64,000 bases of DNA from Synechococcus sp. BL107 (lineage in GTDB: Bacteria; Cyanobacteriota; Cyanobacteriia; PCC-6307; Cyanobiaceae): contig NZ_DS022298.1 of assembly GCF_000153805.1 (NCBI RefSeq), forward strand, positions 442,616-506,615, in the 5' to 3' direction. The notes beneath the pieces were generated by a model. It ran no database searches and was not told the origin of the DNA. It worked only from the letters and a program-made list of their open reading frames with translations. Positions within the stretch are counted from its first letter, which is position 1. Each line of letters begins with the position of its first letter. The position numbers were made by a program, and so were the translations under genes. Below, in pieces: positions 1-7,264 of this stretch.

Positions 1-104
1 AGCGCATGCGAGGTGATCGCCCTTGGTGTTTCACCAACCTCAAAAATGGTGTTGGTTTGGAAGAAGTGGTGGCCTTTGTGTTGCAACAGCTACCAAATGC
101 CTGA
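1..104 (+). CDS. ureG: Urease accessory GTPase UreG, C-terminal end (partial)
   Basis: The reading frame starting at base 3 gives 33 residues ending at TGA 102-104, cut by the window edge. The peptide contains [14 protein letters not shown], which matches the end of UreG, where a conserved RG-x-x-P-x-x-FTN-x-K segment precedes the last helix. UreG is the SIMIBI-class GTPase that drives nickel loading of urease together with UreD, UreE and UreF. Its position directly before the urea transporter fits a urea-use locus. Only the tail is visible, so the GTPase motifs cannot be checked. Confidence 0.75.
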   Translation, partial: RMRGDRPWCFTNLKNGVGLEEVVAFVLQQLPNA

Positions 105-130
105 TGTTTTTTGAGTGACCCACTCGTTTA

Positions 131-180
131 GTTCGTTTTGATACGAAAGAAGGATGCTGTTGATCCGTACCTTCCTTCGA
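131..180 (+). promoter_or_regulatory. Putative NtcA-activated promoter of the urt operon
   Basis: GTT-N8-TAC at 131-144 is one base from the NtcA consensus GTA-N8-TAC. A -10-like TACCTT lies at 168-173, 23 bases after the site, the spacing of class II NtcA promoters. This would put transcription start near 180, about 36 bases before urtA. NtcA control of urt genes by nitrogen supply is known in cyanobacteria; the site here is an inference from sequence. Confidence 0.5.
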
Positions 181-215
181 TCGCCAACAGGCGAGTTTTC
201 CGTGTTTTGGACTGA

Positions 216-1511
216 ATGAGCAATTCTCTCTCTAAGCGTCTTTTCGCCGGCATGGCCGCTGCGTCGCTGGGTCTGGCCGTAACTGCCTGCGGTGGTGACG
301 ACAAGACAGCGTCGAATGTTGAGTACGACGACACCGTCACCGTCGGCATCCTGCATTCGTTGACCGGAACCATGGCGATTTCCGAGTCCACCTTGGTGGA
401 TACGGAAAAAATGGCAATCGACGAAATCAATGCCGCAGGCGGTGTTGAAGTCGATGGCAAAAAATACAAAATTGAATACATCGTCGAAGACGGTGCCTCC
501 GATTGGCCCACCTTCGCTGAAAAATCCAAGAAGCTGATCGACCAGGATTCAGTTCCTGTTGTTTTCGGTGGTTGGACCTCAGCTAGCCGGAAGGCAATGC
601 TTCCGGTTTATGAGTCGAAGGACGCTTTCCTCTACTACCCGATTCAGTACGAGGCTCAAGAGTGTTCCAACAACATCTTCTATACGGGTGCAACTCCGAA
701 CCAGCAGTCGGAGCCGGCAACCAAATTCATGTATGAGAAGTCGCCTGCCGCTGGCAAGCCCTTCTTCCTGGTTGGTTCCGACTATGTGTTCCCACGTACG
801 TCCAACACGATCACCAAATCCCAAGTTGCTCAACTTGGCGGCACCGTTGTTGGTGAGGACTACCTGCCCCTCGGCAACACAGAAGTTGCTCCAATCATCG
901 CCAAAATCAAGAAGGCTCTTCCTGATGGTGGCGTGATCATCAACACCCTGAATGGCGACCAAAACGTTGCTTTCTTCAAGCAGATTCAGGATGCCGGCAT
1001 CACACCAGCCAATGGCTATTACGTGATGAATTACTCCATCGCTGAAGAAGAAATCAGCACGATTGGAGCTGAGTTCCTTGAAGGCCATTACGGCGCTTGG
1101 AACTACATGATGTCGATCGATACGCCTGCTTCTAAGAAGTTTGCTGCAGACTTCAAGGCGAAGTACGGCGCTGACCGTCAGGTCGCAGACCCCCAGGAGT
1201 CTGCTTACAACATGGTTTACCTGTGGAAAGCAGCTGTCGAGAAGGCCAACTCCTTCGACGACAACAAAGTTCGTGAAGCTCTCGTGGGCATCACCTTTGA
1301 TGCACCTCAGGGCCCTGTGGAAGTGATGCCTAACCATCACTTGTCACAAACCGTCCGTATCGGCCAAATCACCGCTGATGGTCAATTCGACATTCTCGAA
1401 TCGACCGATGGCCCGATCGCACCGCAGGCTTGGAATCAAATTCACCCCGATTCCAAAGGCTTCGCTTGTGATTGGACTGATGCGAATAAAGGTGGCAAGT
1501 ACAAGCTCTGA
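216..1511 (+). CDS. urtA: Urea ABC transporter substrate-binding protein UrtA
   Basis: This 431-residue protein is the periplasmic receptor of the high-affinity urea/short-amide ABC transporter. The N-terminus is a lipoprotein signal: basic KR, a hydrophobic stretch, then VTAC with Cys25 as the likely lipidated residue, followed by GGDD. The mature part has the two-lobed Leu/Ile/Val-type receptor pattern, starting with TVGILHSLTGTMA and continuing with the characteristic VVFGGWTSASRKAMLPV and LFYPIQYE-like segments (here FLYYPIQYE). It is the first of five co-directional urt genes. Two hairpins follow its stop, which probably make it more abundant than the membrane genes. Identification is secure. 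Confidence 0.95.
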   Translation: MSNSLSKRLFAGMAAASLGLAVTACGGDDKTASNVEYDDTVTVGILHSLTGTMAISESTLVDTEKMAIDEINAAGGVEVDGKKYKIEYIVEDGASDWPTFAEKSKKLIDQDSVPVVFGGWTSASRKAMLPVYESKDAFLYYPIQYEAQECSNNIFYTGATPNQQSEPATKFMYEKSPAAGKPFFLVGSDYVFPRTSNTITKSQVAQLGGTVVGEDYLPLGNTEVAPIIAKIKKALPDGGVIINTLNGDQNVAFFKQIQDAGITPANGYYVMNYSIAEEEISTIGAEFLEGHYGAWNYMMSIDTPASKKFAADFKAKYGADRQVADPQESAYNMVYLWKAAVEKANSFDDNKVREALVGITFDAPQGPVEVMPNHHLSQTVRIGQITADGQFDILESTDGPIAPQAWNQIHPDSKGFACDWTDANKGGKYKL

Positions 1512-1529
1512 TGTCTGAATCTCAGACAT
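1511..1529 (+). terminator. Hairpin overlapping the urtA stop codon
   Basis: ATGTCTGA (1511-1518) and TCAGACAT (1522-1529) form a perfect 8-bp stem with a 3-base loop, starting on the last base of the urtA stop codon and followed by TTTGATTTTCTT. It may act as a weak terminator or as protection of the urtA 3' end from nucleases. Confidence 0.5.
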
Positions 1530-1548
1530 TTTGATTTTCTTGTAATTC

Positions 1549-1594
1549 AAGGGAGGAGTTCGGTAACGGACTCCTCCCTTCTTGTCTTTTTTGT
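1549..1594 (+). terminator. Strong intra-operon hairpin between urtA and urtB
   Basis: AAGGGAGGAGTTCG (1549-1562) pairs with 1567-1580 in a 14-bp stem with one G-T wobble, closed by a GTAA tetraloop and followed by a T-rich run containing TTTTTT (1587-1592). It has the form of a rho-independent terminator, yet urtB starts at 1610. This suggests partial termination or 3'-end stabilisation giving more UrtA than UrtBCDE. Confidence 0.75.
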
Positions 1595-1609
1595 CTTTGA
1601 ATTCAGCTC

Positions 1610-2764
1610 GTGCAACTGCTGCTAGAAAGCCTTTTTAATGGTGTCGCCATCGGCTCAGTGCTGATGATGGCTGCTCTTGGATTGGCCATCGTTTTTGGTT
1701 TGATGGGTGTGATTAATCTTGCCCATGGCGAGTTAATTATGCTCGGTGCTTACACCACTTATGTGGTGCAAATGGTGTTTAAGCTTCCCGCTTTTCAGCC
1801 GATTTATAGCCTCTATGTATTAGTGGCAATTCCGTTGGCGTTTGTCGTCAGTGGAGTTGTTGGCATCCTCTTAGAACGCACAGTGATTCGACGTCTTTAC
1901 GGAAGTCCGTTGGAGACGTTGTTAGCTACTTGGGGTGTCAGTTTGATTTTGCAGCAGTTTGTGCGCAGTGTTCCGCTTGCGCATGCAGCCGGGATGATTT
2001 TGGCGTTGGTGCTCGGATTTGGTTTGCCATTGGTCTTGCCGAGTCGTCTTTTTGAAGGGACTCGAGCACGAATCAACCGCGCCATGACTTGGGCGGTGTC
2101 GGCTTTCGGAGGTGTACTGCTGGCCGGGGGGCTTGCATCGCAGATCAGCCGCATTGCACGGGCCACGTCGCGCAACGTCGACGTCACTGCACCGAAGTGG
2201 ATGCGGGGTGGCATTGAGTGGATGGATATCACATTTCCGGTTCCCCGGCTTGTGATCATCGTGATGACGATCGTTGCGGTTCTTGGCGTCACCTGGTTCC
2301 TCAATCGAAGCGTCTGGGGAATGCGCATTCGTGCGGTCACCCAAAACCGTTCGATGAGTGATTGCCTCGGCATTCCTACAGAAACCGTTGATGTGCTCAC
2401 CTTCGGTATTGGTTCTGGTTTGGCTGGTGTGGCTGGCGTGGCGGTGTCTCTTTTGGGGTCTGTAGGTCCCAACGTCGGTGGGTCTTACATCGTTGGGTGC
2501 TTCATGGTTGTTGTGCTCGGTGGTGTCGGAAATCTGCTGGGCACCGTTCTGGCGTCATTCGCGATTGGCTTATTAACGGATCTCATTGGAGCTGGACGAT
2601 TGCTCACGATCTGGCCAGAGATGCCGGCTCCTCTCGCTGGGGCGGTCAACTTTTTTGCCACAACCAGCATGGCTCAGGTGTTGGTGTTCGCCTTGATTGT
2701 GGTGTTCTTGCAGTTCCGTCCAGCGGGTCTTTTCCCGCAGAAGGGACGCATGGTGGAGGCCTAA
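1610..2764 (+). CDS. urtB: Urea ABC transporter permease UrtB
   Basis: This 384-residue integral membrane protein belongs to the LivH-like branched-chain amino acid permease family. It carries FGLMGVINLAHGELIMLGAY near residue 30-50, the hallmark of LivH/UrtB, and several hydrophobic segments. The start is GTG at 1610, right after the urtA hairpin; no strong ribosome binding site is visible. Length matches the short cyanobacterial UrtB form, which lacks the extra N-terminal region of many proteobacterial UrtB proteins. It pairs with UrtC to form the membrane channel for urea. Confidence 0.93.
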   Translation: MQLLLESLFNGVAIGSVLMMAALGLAIVFGLMGVINLAHGELIMLGAYTTYVVQMVFKLPAFQPIYSLYVLVAIPLAFVVSGVVGILLERTVIRRLYGSPLETLLATWGVSLILQQFVRSVPLAHAAGMILALVLGFGLPLVLPSRLFEGTRARINRAMTWAVSAFGGVLLAGGLASQISRIARATSRNVDVTAPKWMRGGIEWMDITFPVPRLVIIVMTIVAVLGVTWFLNRSVWGMRIRAVTQNRSMSDCLGIPTETVDVLTFGIGSGLAGVAGVAVSLLGSVGPNVGGSYIVGCFMVVVLGGVGNLLGTVLASFAIGLLTDLIGAGRLLTIWPEMPAPLAGAVNFFATTSMAQVLVFALIVVFLQFRPAGLFPQKGRMVEA

Positions 2765-2768
2765 AACA

Positions 2769-3896
2769 ATGTTTCAAGCCTTTCAACAACGCCGCTGGCC
2801 TCTGGTCATTCTTTGGGTGTTGATCATTGCGGCAATCGTTGCAGCTCCTTCGGTGTTGCCGGTCTTTCGACTCAACTTGCTGGGCCGTTTCCTCGCGTTG
2901 GCGATCGTTGCCCTTGGCATCGATTTGATTTGGGGTTTTACGGGGCTACTCAGTCTTGGCCAAGGCATTTTCTTCGCGCTCGGTGGATATGCCGCGGCGA
3001 TGTATTTACAGCTGAATAGTTCTGGGGATTTGCCGAATGCAATACCTGAGTTTTTCGGTCTTTATGGCGTGGATCGTTTGCCGGCGTTTTGGCAGCCGTT
3101 TCATTCTCCATGGTTCACCTTGGTCGCTATTTGGTTGGTTCCGGCTGTTTTGGCAGCCGTTCTTGGCAACCTTGTCTTTCGAAATCGCATTAAGGGGGTC
3201 TATTTCTCGATTCTCACCCAGGCAGCGTTGTTGGTGTTTTTCAATTTCTTCAATGGTCAGCAGAAATTGATCAATGGCACCAACGGTCTTAAGACAGATG
3301 TGACTGAGTTGTTTGGTCAGATGGTTGGTTCGGCGGAGATGCAGCGCGGCTTCTTTTGGGTTACGGCTGTGATGGTGATCCTGGCCTGGTTGTCGGTGCG
3401 TTGGGTGGTGCGTGGTCGCTTCGGTGATGTACTTATTGCGATTCGAGACGATGAACCTCGGCTGCGCTTTGCGGGGTACAACCCGACGTTGTTCAAGACG
3501 ATTGTGTTCGCCATCGCTGGAGGTTTAGCTGGTATTGGCGGAGCGCTCTACACCGTTCAGTCTGGAATCGTTTCCCCCCAATACATGACGGTGCCCTTCT
3601 CGATTGAGATGGTGATTTGGGTGGCTGTTGGTGGCCGCGGCACCCTCGTGGGAGCGATCCTCGGGGCTGTGGCGATCAACTACGCCAAGAGTTTGGTTAG
3701 CGAAGCCATGCCCCAGAGCTGGCTGTTTATTCAGGGGGGATTGTTCATTCTTGTGGTGACAGCTTTACCGGAAGGTGTGATCGGTTGGGTCCAAGGGGAT
3801 GGCCCCCGTAACTTGCTGAACCGCTTGGGTGTGTCCCGTCGCAGTGGCACCTATCCCCGTCTTGAACTCGATGGACAAGAGGAGATTCAGCCATGA
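2769..3896 (+). CDS. urtC: Urea ABC transporter permease UrtC
   Basis: This is the second membrane subunit, LivM-like, 375 residues. ATG 2769 is chosen because it lies 4 bases after the urtB stop and gives a product beginning MFQAFQQRRWP; the open frame extends 72 bases upstream inside urtB. The segment IDLIWGFTGLLSLGQGIFFALGGYA near residue 60-80 is typical of LivM/UrtC, and GGRGTLVGAILGA appears late in the protein. The stop overlaps urtD by 4 bases (ATGA), so translation of the two is probably coupled. Confidence 0.93.
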   Translation: MFQAFQQRRWPLVILWVLIIAAIVAAPSVLPVFRLNLLGRFLALAIVALGIDLIWGFTGLLSLGQGIFFALGGYAAAMYLQLNSSGDLPNAIPEFFGLYGVDRLPAFWQPFHSPWFTLVAIWLVPAVLAAVLGNLVFRNRIKGVYFSILTQAALLVFFNFFNGQQKLINGTNGLKTDVTELFGQMVGSAEMQRGFFWVTAVMVILAWLSVRWVVRGRFGDVLIAIRDDEPRLRFAGYNPTLFKTIVFAIAGGLAGIGGALYTVQSGIVSPQYMTVPFSIEMVIWVAVGGRGTLVGAILGAVAINYAKSLVSEAMPQSWLFIQGGLFILVVTALPEGVIGWVQGDGPRNLLNRLGVSRRSGTYPRLELDGQEEIQP

Positions 3897-4648
3897 CCTC
3901 AGGACTACTTGAACTCCGTGGAATCACCGTCAGCTTTGATGGTTTTCTCGCGTTGCGCGATCTCAATCTCAGTCTTCAGCCTGGCGAACTCAGGGCGGTG
4001 ATAGGCCCCAACGGCGCGGGAAAAACCACGTTCTTGGATGTGATCACTGGAAAAGTTGCCCCCAGCGATGGTGATGTGTTGTTCAAGGGGCGTTCGTTAA
4101 TGGGGCGTCCGGAGCACCGCATTGCTCGCCTTGGGATCGGACGCAAGTTTCAGAGTCCACGGGTGTTCGAACAGCTCACGGTGAGAGAAAATCTGGCGCT
4201 GGCTGTGAGTCGTCCGAAACAACCCTGGACCCTTTTGTTTGGTGGCCTTCGGAGCGATCAGCGCGACCGTGTTCAACATCTAATGAGCATCGTCAATTTG
4301 CAGAAGCGGGCCGACTGGCTTGCTGGGGCCTTATCCCATGGCCAAAAGCAGTGGTTGGAAATTGCCATGCTTGTGGGACAAGATCCCGACTTGCTCTTGG
4401 TTGATGAACCTGTGGCTGGTCTCACTGATGAAGAGACTGATCTCACAGCTGATCTCCTCAAATCATTGGCAGGTGATCACACCGTTTTGGTGATTGAGCA
4501 CGATATGGAGTTCATCCGTCGTCTCGATAGTCCTGTCACGGTCTTGCACCAAGGCCATGTTCTTTGTGAGGGAACCATGGATCAAGTTCAGGTGGATCCA
4601 AGGGTGATTGAGGTGTATCTCGGCACAACAGAGGACGACAGCAAATGA
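3893..4648 (+). CDS. urtD: Urea ABC transporter ATPase UrtD
   Basis: This 251-residue LivG-like nucleotide-binding subunit powers urea import at the cytoplasmic face. Walker A is GPNGAGKT (38-45), the signature region is the divergent LSHGQKQWLEIAM in place of LSGGQ (normal for UrtD), and Walker B is LLLVDEPVAGL. The switch histidine is in VLVIEHDMEFI. ATG overlaps the urtC stop by 4 bases and its own stop overlaps urtE by 4 bases. Confidence 0.94.
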   Translation: MTSGLLELRGITVSFDGFLALRDLNLSLQPGELRAVIGPNGAGKTTFLDVITGKVAPSDGDVLFKGRSLMGRPEHRIARLGIGRKFQSPRVFEQLTVRENLALAVSRPKQPWTLLFGGLRSDQRDRVQHLMSIVNLQKRADWLAGALSHGQKQWLEIAMLVGQDPDLLLVDEPVAGLTDEETDLTADLLKSLAGDHTVLVIEHDMEFIRRLDSPVTVLHQGHVLCEGTMDQVQVDPRVIEVYLGTTEDDSK

Positions 4649-5355
4649 CGATGCTTCTTGAGATTCGCGGACTCAACACGTACTACGGCGAAAGTCACAT
4701 TCTTCGGGATGTTGATCTCAACGTGAAAAAAGGTGAGATGGTTTGTCTGATCGGTCGCAATGGTGTGGGCAAGACCACGTTGTTGAAAACCGTGATCGGA
4801 TTGCTCAAGCCACGGGGCGGTGAGTTGGTGCTGAATGGGGAGGGATTGGAACGTCAGCCTCCCCATCGGCGGGCTCGAGCTGGCATTGGTTATGTCCCGC
4901 AGGGTCGCGAAATTATTCCGCAACTTACCGTTGAGGAAAACTTGATGCTGGGGATGGAAGCCTTGCCGGGTGGTTTGGCACGTCACCGCAGGATTGATCC
5001 TTTTGTGTATGAGCTCTTTCCTGTTCTTTCAGATTTCTTGCCGCGCAAAGGGGGAGATCTCAGCGGTGGACAACAGCAGCAGTTAGCGATTGCAAGAGCA
5101 TTACTGGGCCAGCCGCAGTTGTTACTTTTGGATGAACCAACAGAAGGGATTCAACCCAATATTGTTCAAGATATTGAATTGGCTGTCCGGCGGATTATTT
5201 CTGAGAAGGGAATTGGTGTGCTGCTTGTCGAGCAACATCTTCATTTCGTTCGTCAAGCAGACCGGTATTACGCGATGCAGCGGGGCGGGATTGTTGCGAG
5301 TGGATCAACTAGCGATCTCAGTCAGTCGGTTGTGGATCAATTCCTCAGCGTTTGA
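4645..5355 (+). CDS. urtE: Urea ABC transporter ATPase UrtE
   Basis: This 236-residue LivF-like ATPase is the second nucleotide-binding subunit of the urea importer. Walker A is GRNGVGKT (38-45), the signature is LSGGQQQQLAIARAL, and Walker B is LLLLDEPTEGIQP. The Q-rich signature and TEGIQP are characteristic of UrtE. It is the last gene of the operon and its 3' end overlaps a convergent DUF1830 gene by 51 bases. Confidence 0.94.
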   Translation: MTMLLEIRGLNTYYGESHILRDVDLNVKKGEMVCLIGRNGVGKTTLLKTVIGLLKPRGGELVLNGEGLERQPPHRRARAGIGYVPQGREIIPQLTVEENLMLGMEALPGGLARHRRIDPFVYELFPVLSDFLPRKGGDLSGGQQQQLAIARALLGQPQLLLLDEPTEGIQPNIVQDIELAVRRIISEKGIGVLLVEQHLHFVRQADRYYAMQRGGIVASGSTSDLSQSVVDQFLSV

Positions 5356-5574
5356 TCCACGAAGAGATAGTTTGTAGTCACTGACGTCTGCACGAATGTG
5401 CAGCATTTGCCCGGAGATTGACATGCGCCAAATTTCTAGGCGAGCTTCCTTGGGTGCGTTAAACAAAAAGATCTCGCTGGGCATGATGACCTTCTCGAGG
5501 TAAAACTGTTCGCTGCCAATGCATTTAAGGATCAACATGCGACTGGTGTCGTTCTGATAAACGCACTCAACCAT
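5305..5574 (-). CDS. DUF1830 family protein
   Basis: This 89-residue protein starts at ATG 5574. It begins CVYQNDTSRMLILKCIG, then YLEKVIMPSEIFLFNAPKEARLEIW, which fits the DUF1830 pattern C-x-Y-x-N-x-T ... F-E-R-V-V-x-P-x-E-x-x-x-F-x-A-P. DUF1830 proteins are small, largely confined to cyanobacteria and of unknown function. There is no signal peptide or membrane helix. The gene converges on urtE and overlaps its last 51 bases, so no terminator separates them. Confidence 0.75.
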   Translation of the reverse strand: MVECVYQNDTSRMLILKCIGSEQFYLEKVIMPSEIFLFNAPKEARLEIWRMSISGQMLHIRADVSDYKLSLRGSNAEELIHNRLTEIAS

Positions 5575-5917
5575 GACGTCTTCACAAGAGGACAGCCAAT
5601 ATGGGCTTTAGAGAACAAAGTAAGTGTTCGATTGATCACAAAAAAGCTTGGATTTAGATTTTGTTTAGATGAGCCCGCTCTTAGGCTTGATTTTGGTATC
5701 AATTCATACTCTTTGAGAATCTTTAGCGACGACTTGATGCTTCTGTTTATTGAAAAAGCTTTTAGCTTTCTCTTGCGAATGGTTTCAAGATTTTCGAAGT
5801 TTCGAACATTCCAGCGTATTTAGTTAGTTATTGATTGGCAAAATTAAAGTAAAAATTTAACCTGTCGATAGAAATAATTGATAAAAACTGATCAGTGAAA
5901 TGCTTGCTGGGTCAAAC
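5575..5917. other. AT-rich intergenic stretch
   Basis: About 340 bases that are clearly AT-richer than their neighbours. A 63-codon open frame at 5632-5823 on the plus strand has no recognisable start signal or family and looks like chance. ACTGATCAGT near 5888, beside runs of A, could help end the minus-strand gpgS transcript, but it has no loop and is weak. I see nothing else firm. Confidence 0.4.
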
Positions 5918-7195
5918 TCATGCTGCGATCTCTGTCGAATGAATATTTGAATTCCAATTGGGTTTGCGTGGAGGTTTGGCCAGTGTTGTGGTGAAGGATC
6001 GCCGGCGATCGGCGCGTCCTGCTTCGGCTAAGTCTCCTTGAAGAGCTGAATTGCAGCTTTTCAGTCGTGACCAGCTCGGTAGTTGATGGGCGATGGGAGA
6101 TTCCATGAGCTTCGCCAGTCCAGGTCTCAGCAAGCCAGAAAAGCTTTGAACAGTGAGCTCTTCTTGGTGCCTGTCGTAGGGCAATCGGTTCATGGCGGAG
6201 TCCAGACCAAACTGACGCACGCGGTCTTCGCCAACTCTGCGGTACAGCACTTCCAGGGTGGGTAGTTGATCCATCGACATCACACAGCCTTCATGCTCCA
6301 TGAGTCCCCTCAGAACGGTGCCGAAAATCTCTCCTGCCATTCTCTGCAGACCCTCTGATGGTTGGTTGCCCAATCCCTTGTGCTTGTGGTCGAACAATCC
6401 CAGGTCGACTTGGGTGATGCGACTGGAAGCGACATGCCGATAGACCTCGGATAACAATCCAACCTCCAGGCCCCAATCGGATGGAATGCGCAGATTCATT
6501 GCTAGGTCACTGGTGAATGCAAACTCACCTGCGAGTGGATAGCGAAAGGATTGGAGATAGCGCAGATAGGGCAGTGGTCCGAAGACTTGCTCAAGGCTGG
6601 CGAGGAGTGGGCCCACAAAGAGCCGCGTCGCTCGTCCCTGCAACGCTTGGGTTTCTAGGGATAGCCGGCTGTAAAACGCTTTGACGTATGCGATGCCATG
6701 GGATCGGTCGAGAAGTGGCCGAAGCATCCGCTCTGGGTACGCCGAGCCAAAGGTGCGAATGTCTGCATCAAAGAGTCCCACCACTTCTGCGTCTTGGCAG
6801 GCCACCCCAAGGCCCTGCCAAACAGCCCAGCCTTTTCCTGGTGGGCCTGTTACATCTAGATCGAGATTTCCGACCGACTCGAGCAGCTCTCGGACTGCTG
6901 GGCCATTGGTCCAGTGCACATGCACAGGAAAGGGCATCCCAGCAAAAAAGGCTTCAGCTGCCGCAACGTCTTCTGCGTTCTCAGCAGCGAGTGCGACAAC
7001 AAGGGAACTCAAGCCATTGAGGGGAGCGAGAGTGTCGCGGATGAGGGCAAGCGCGGGCCTGCTGAATTCCTCCATGAGGCATGGGATCAACAGAGTTGTT
7101 GGTCGTTGGCCTAGTTCTTGGTTGAAGGCGATGGCGTTGTGATTGCCAAGGCTGTAGTCATGAACTGTGCTGATCAATCCCTGTTGAAAATCCAT
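5918..7195 (-). CDS. gpgS: Glucosyl-3-phosphoglycerate synthase (GT81)
   Basis: This 425-residue retaining glycosyltransferase transfers glucose from an NDP-glucose to 3-phosphoglycerate, the first step of glucosylglycerate synthesis. GPPGKGWAVW lies at 118-126 and the metal-binding DAD motif, in LFDADIRTFG, at 143-145; the GEFAF segment follows. ATG 7195 (MDFQQGLISTVHDY) is preferred over the upstream in-frame ATG 7237 because family members start with this segment. It is divergent from the GH13 gene at 7265, and gpgP lies just beyond, completing the pathway. Marine cyanobacteria use this nitrogen-free osmolyte when nitrogen is short. Confidence 0.88.
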   Translation of the reverse strand: MDFQQGLISTVHDYSLGNHNAIAFNQELGQRPTTLLIPCLMEEFSRPALALIRDTLAPLNGLSSLVVALAAENAEDVAAAEAFFAGMPFPVHVHWTNGPAVRELLESVGNLDLDVTGPPGKGWAVWQGLGVACQDAEVVGLFDADIRTFGSAYPERMLRPLLDRSHGIAYVKAFYSRLSLETQALQGRATRLFVGPLLASLEQVFGPLPYLRYLQSFRYPLAGEFAFTSDLAMNLRIPSDWGLEVGLLSEVYRHVASSRITQVDLGLFDHKHKGLGNQPSEGLQRMAGEIFGTVLRGLMEHEGCVMSMDQLPTLEVLYRRVGEDRVRQFGLDSAMNRLPYDRHQEELTVQSFSGLLRPGLAKLMESPIAHQLPSWSRLKSCNSALQGDLAEAGRADRRRSFTTTLAKPPRKPNWNSNIHSTEIAA

Positions 7196-7238
7196 GTGGT
7201 GTTCAATGCGACAACAGAGGCAGGAGACCTGTCCCATA

Positions 7239-7255
7239 CCTGAACGGTGTTCAGG
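7239..7255. promoter_or_regulatory. 17-bp palindrome in the gpgS / GH13 divergent region
   Basis: CCTGAAC-GGT-GTTCAGG is a perfect 7-bp inverted repeat around a 3-base centre. Its right arm overlaps the AGGAG ribosome binding site (7253-7257) of the GH13 gene. It could be an operator for a dimeric regulator of the divergent pair, or an RNA hairpin hiding the ribosome binding site. Confidence 0.45.
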
Positions 7256-7264
7256 AGAGAAGTG

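Noticed and set aside
5632-5823. 63-residue plus-strand frame in the AT-rich gap after urtE
   Set aside because: No start signal, no family resemblance, and AT-rich DNA easily gives such frames.
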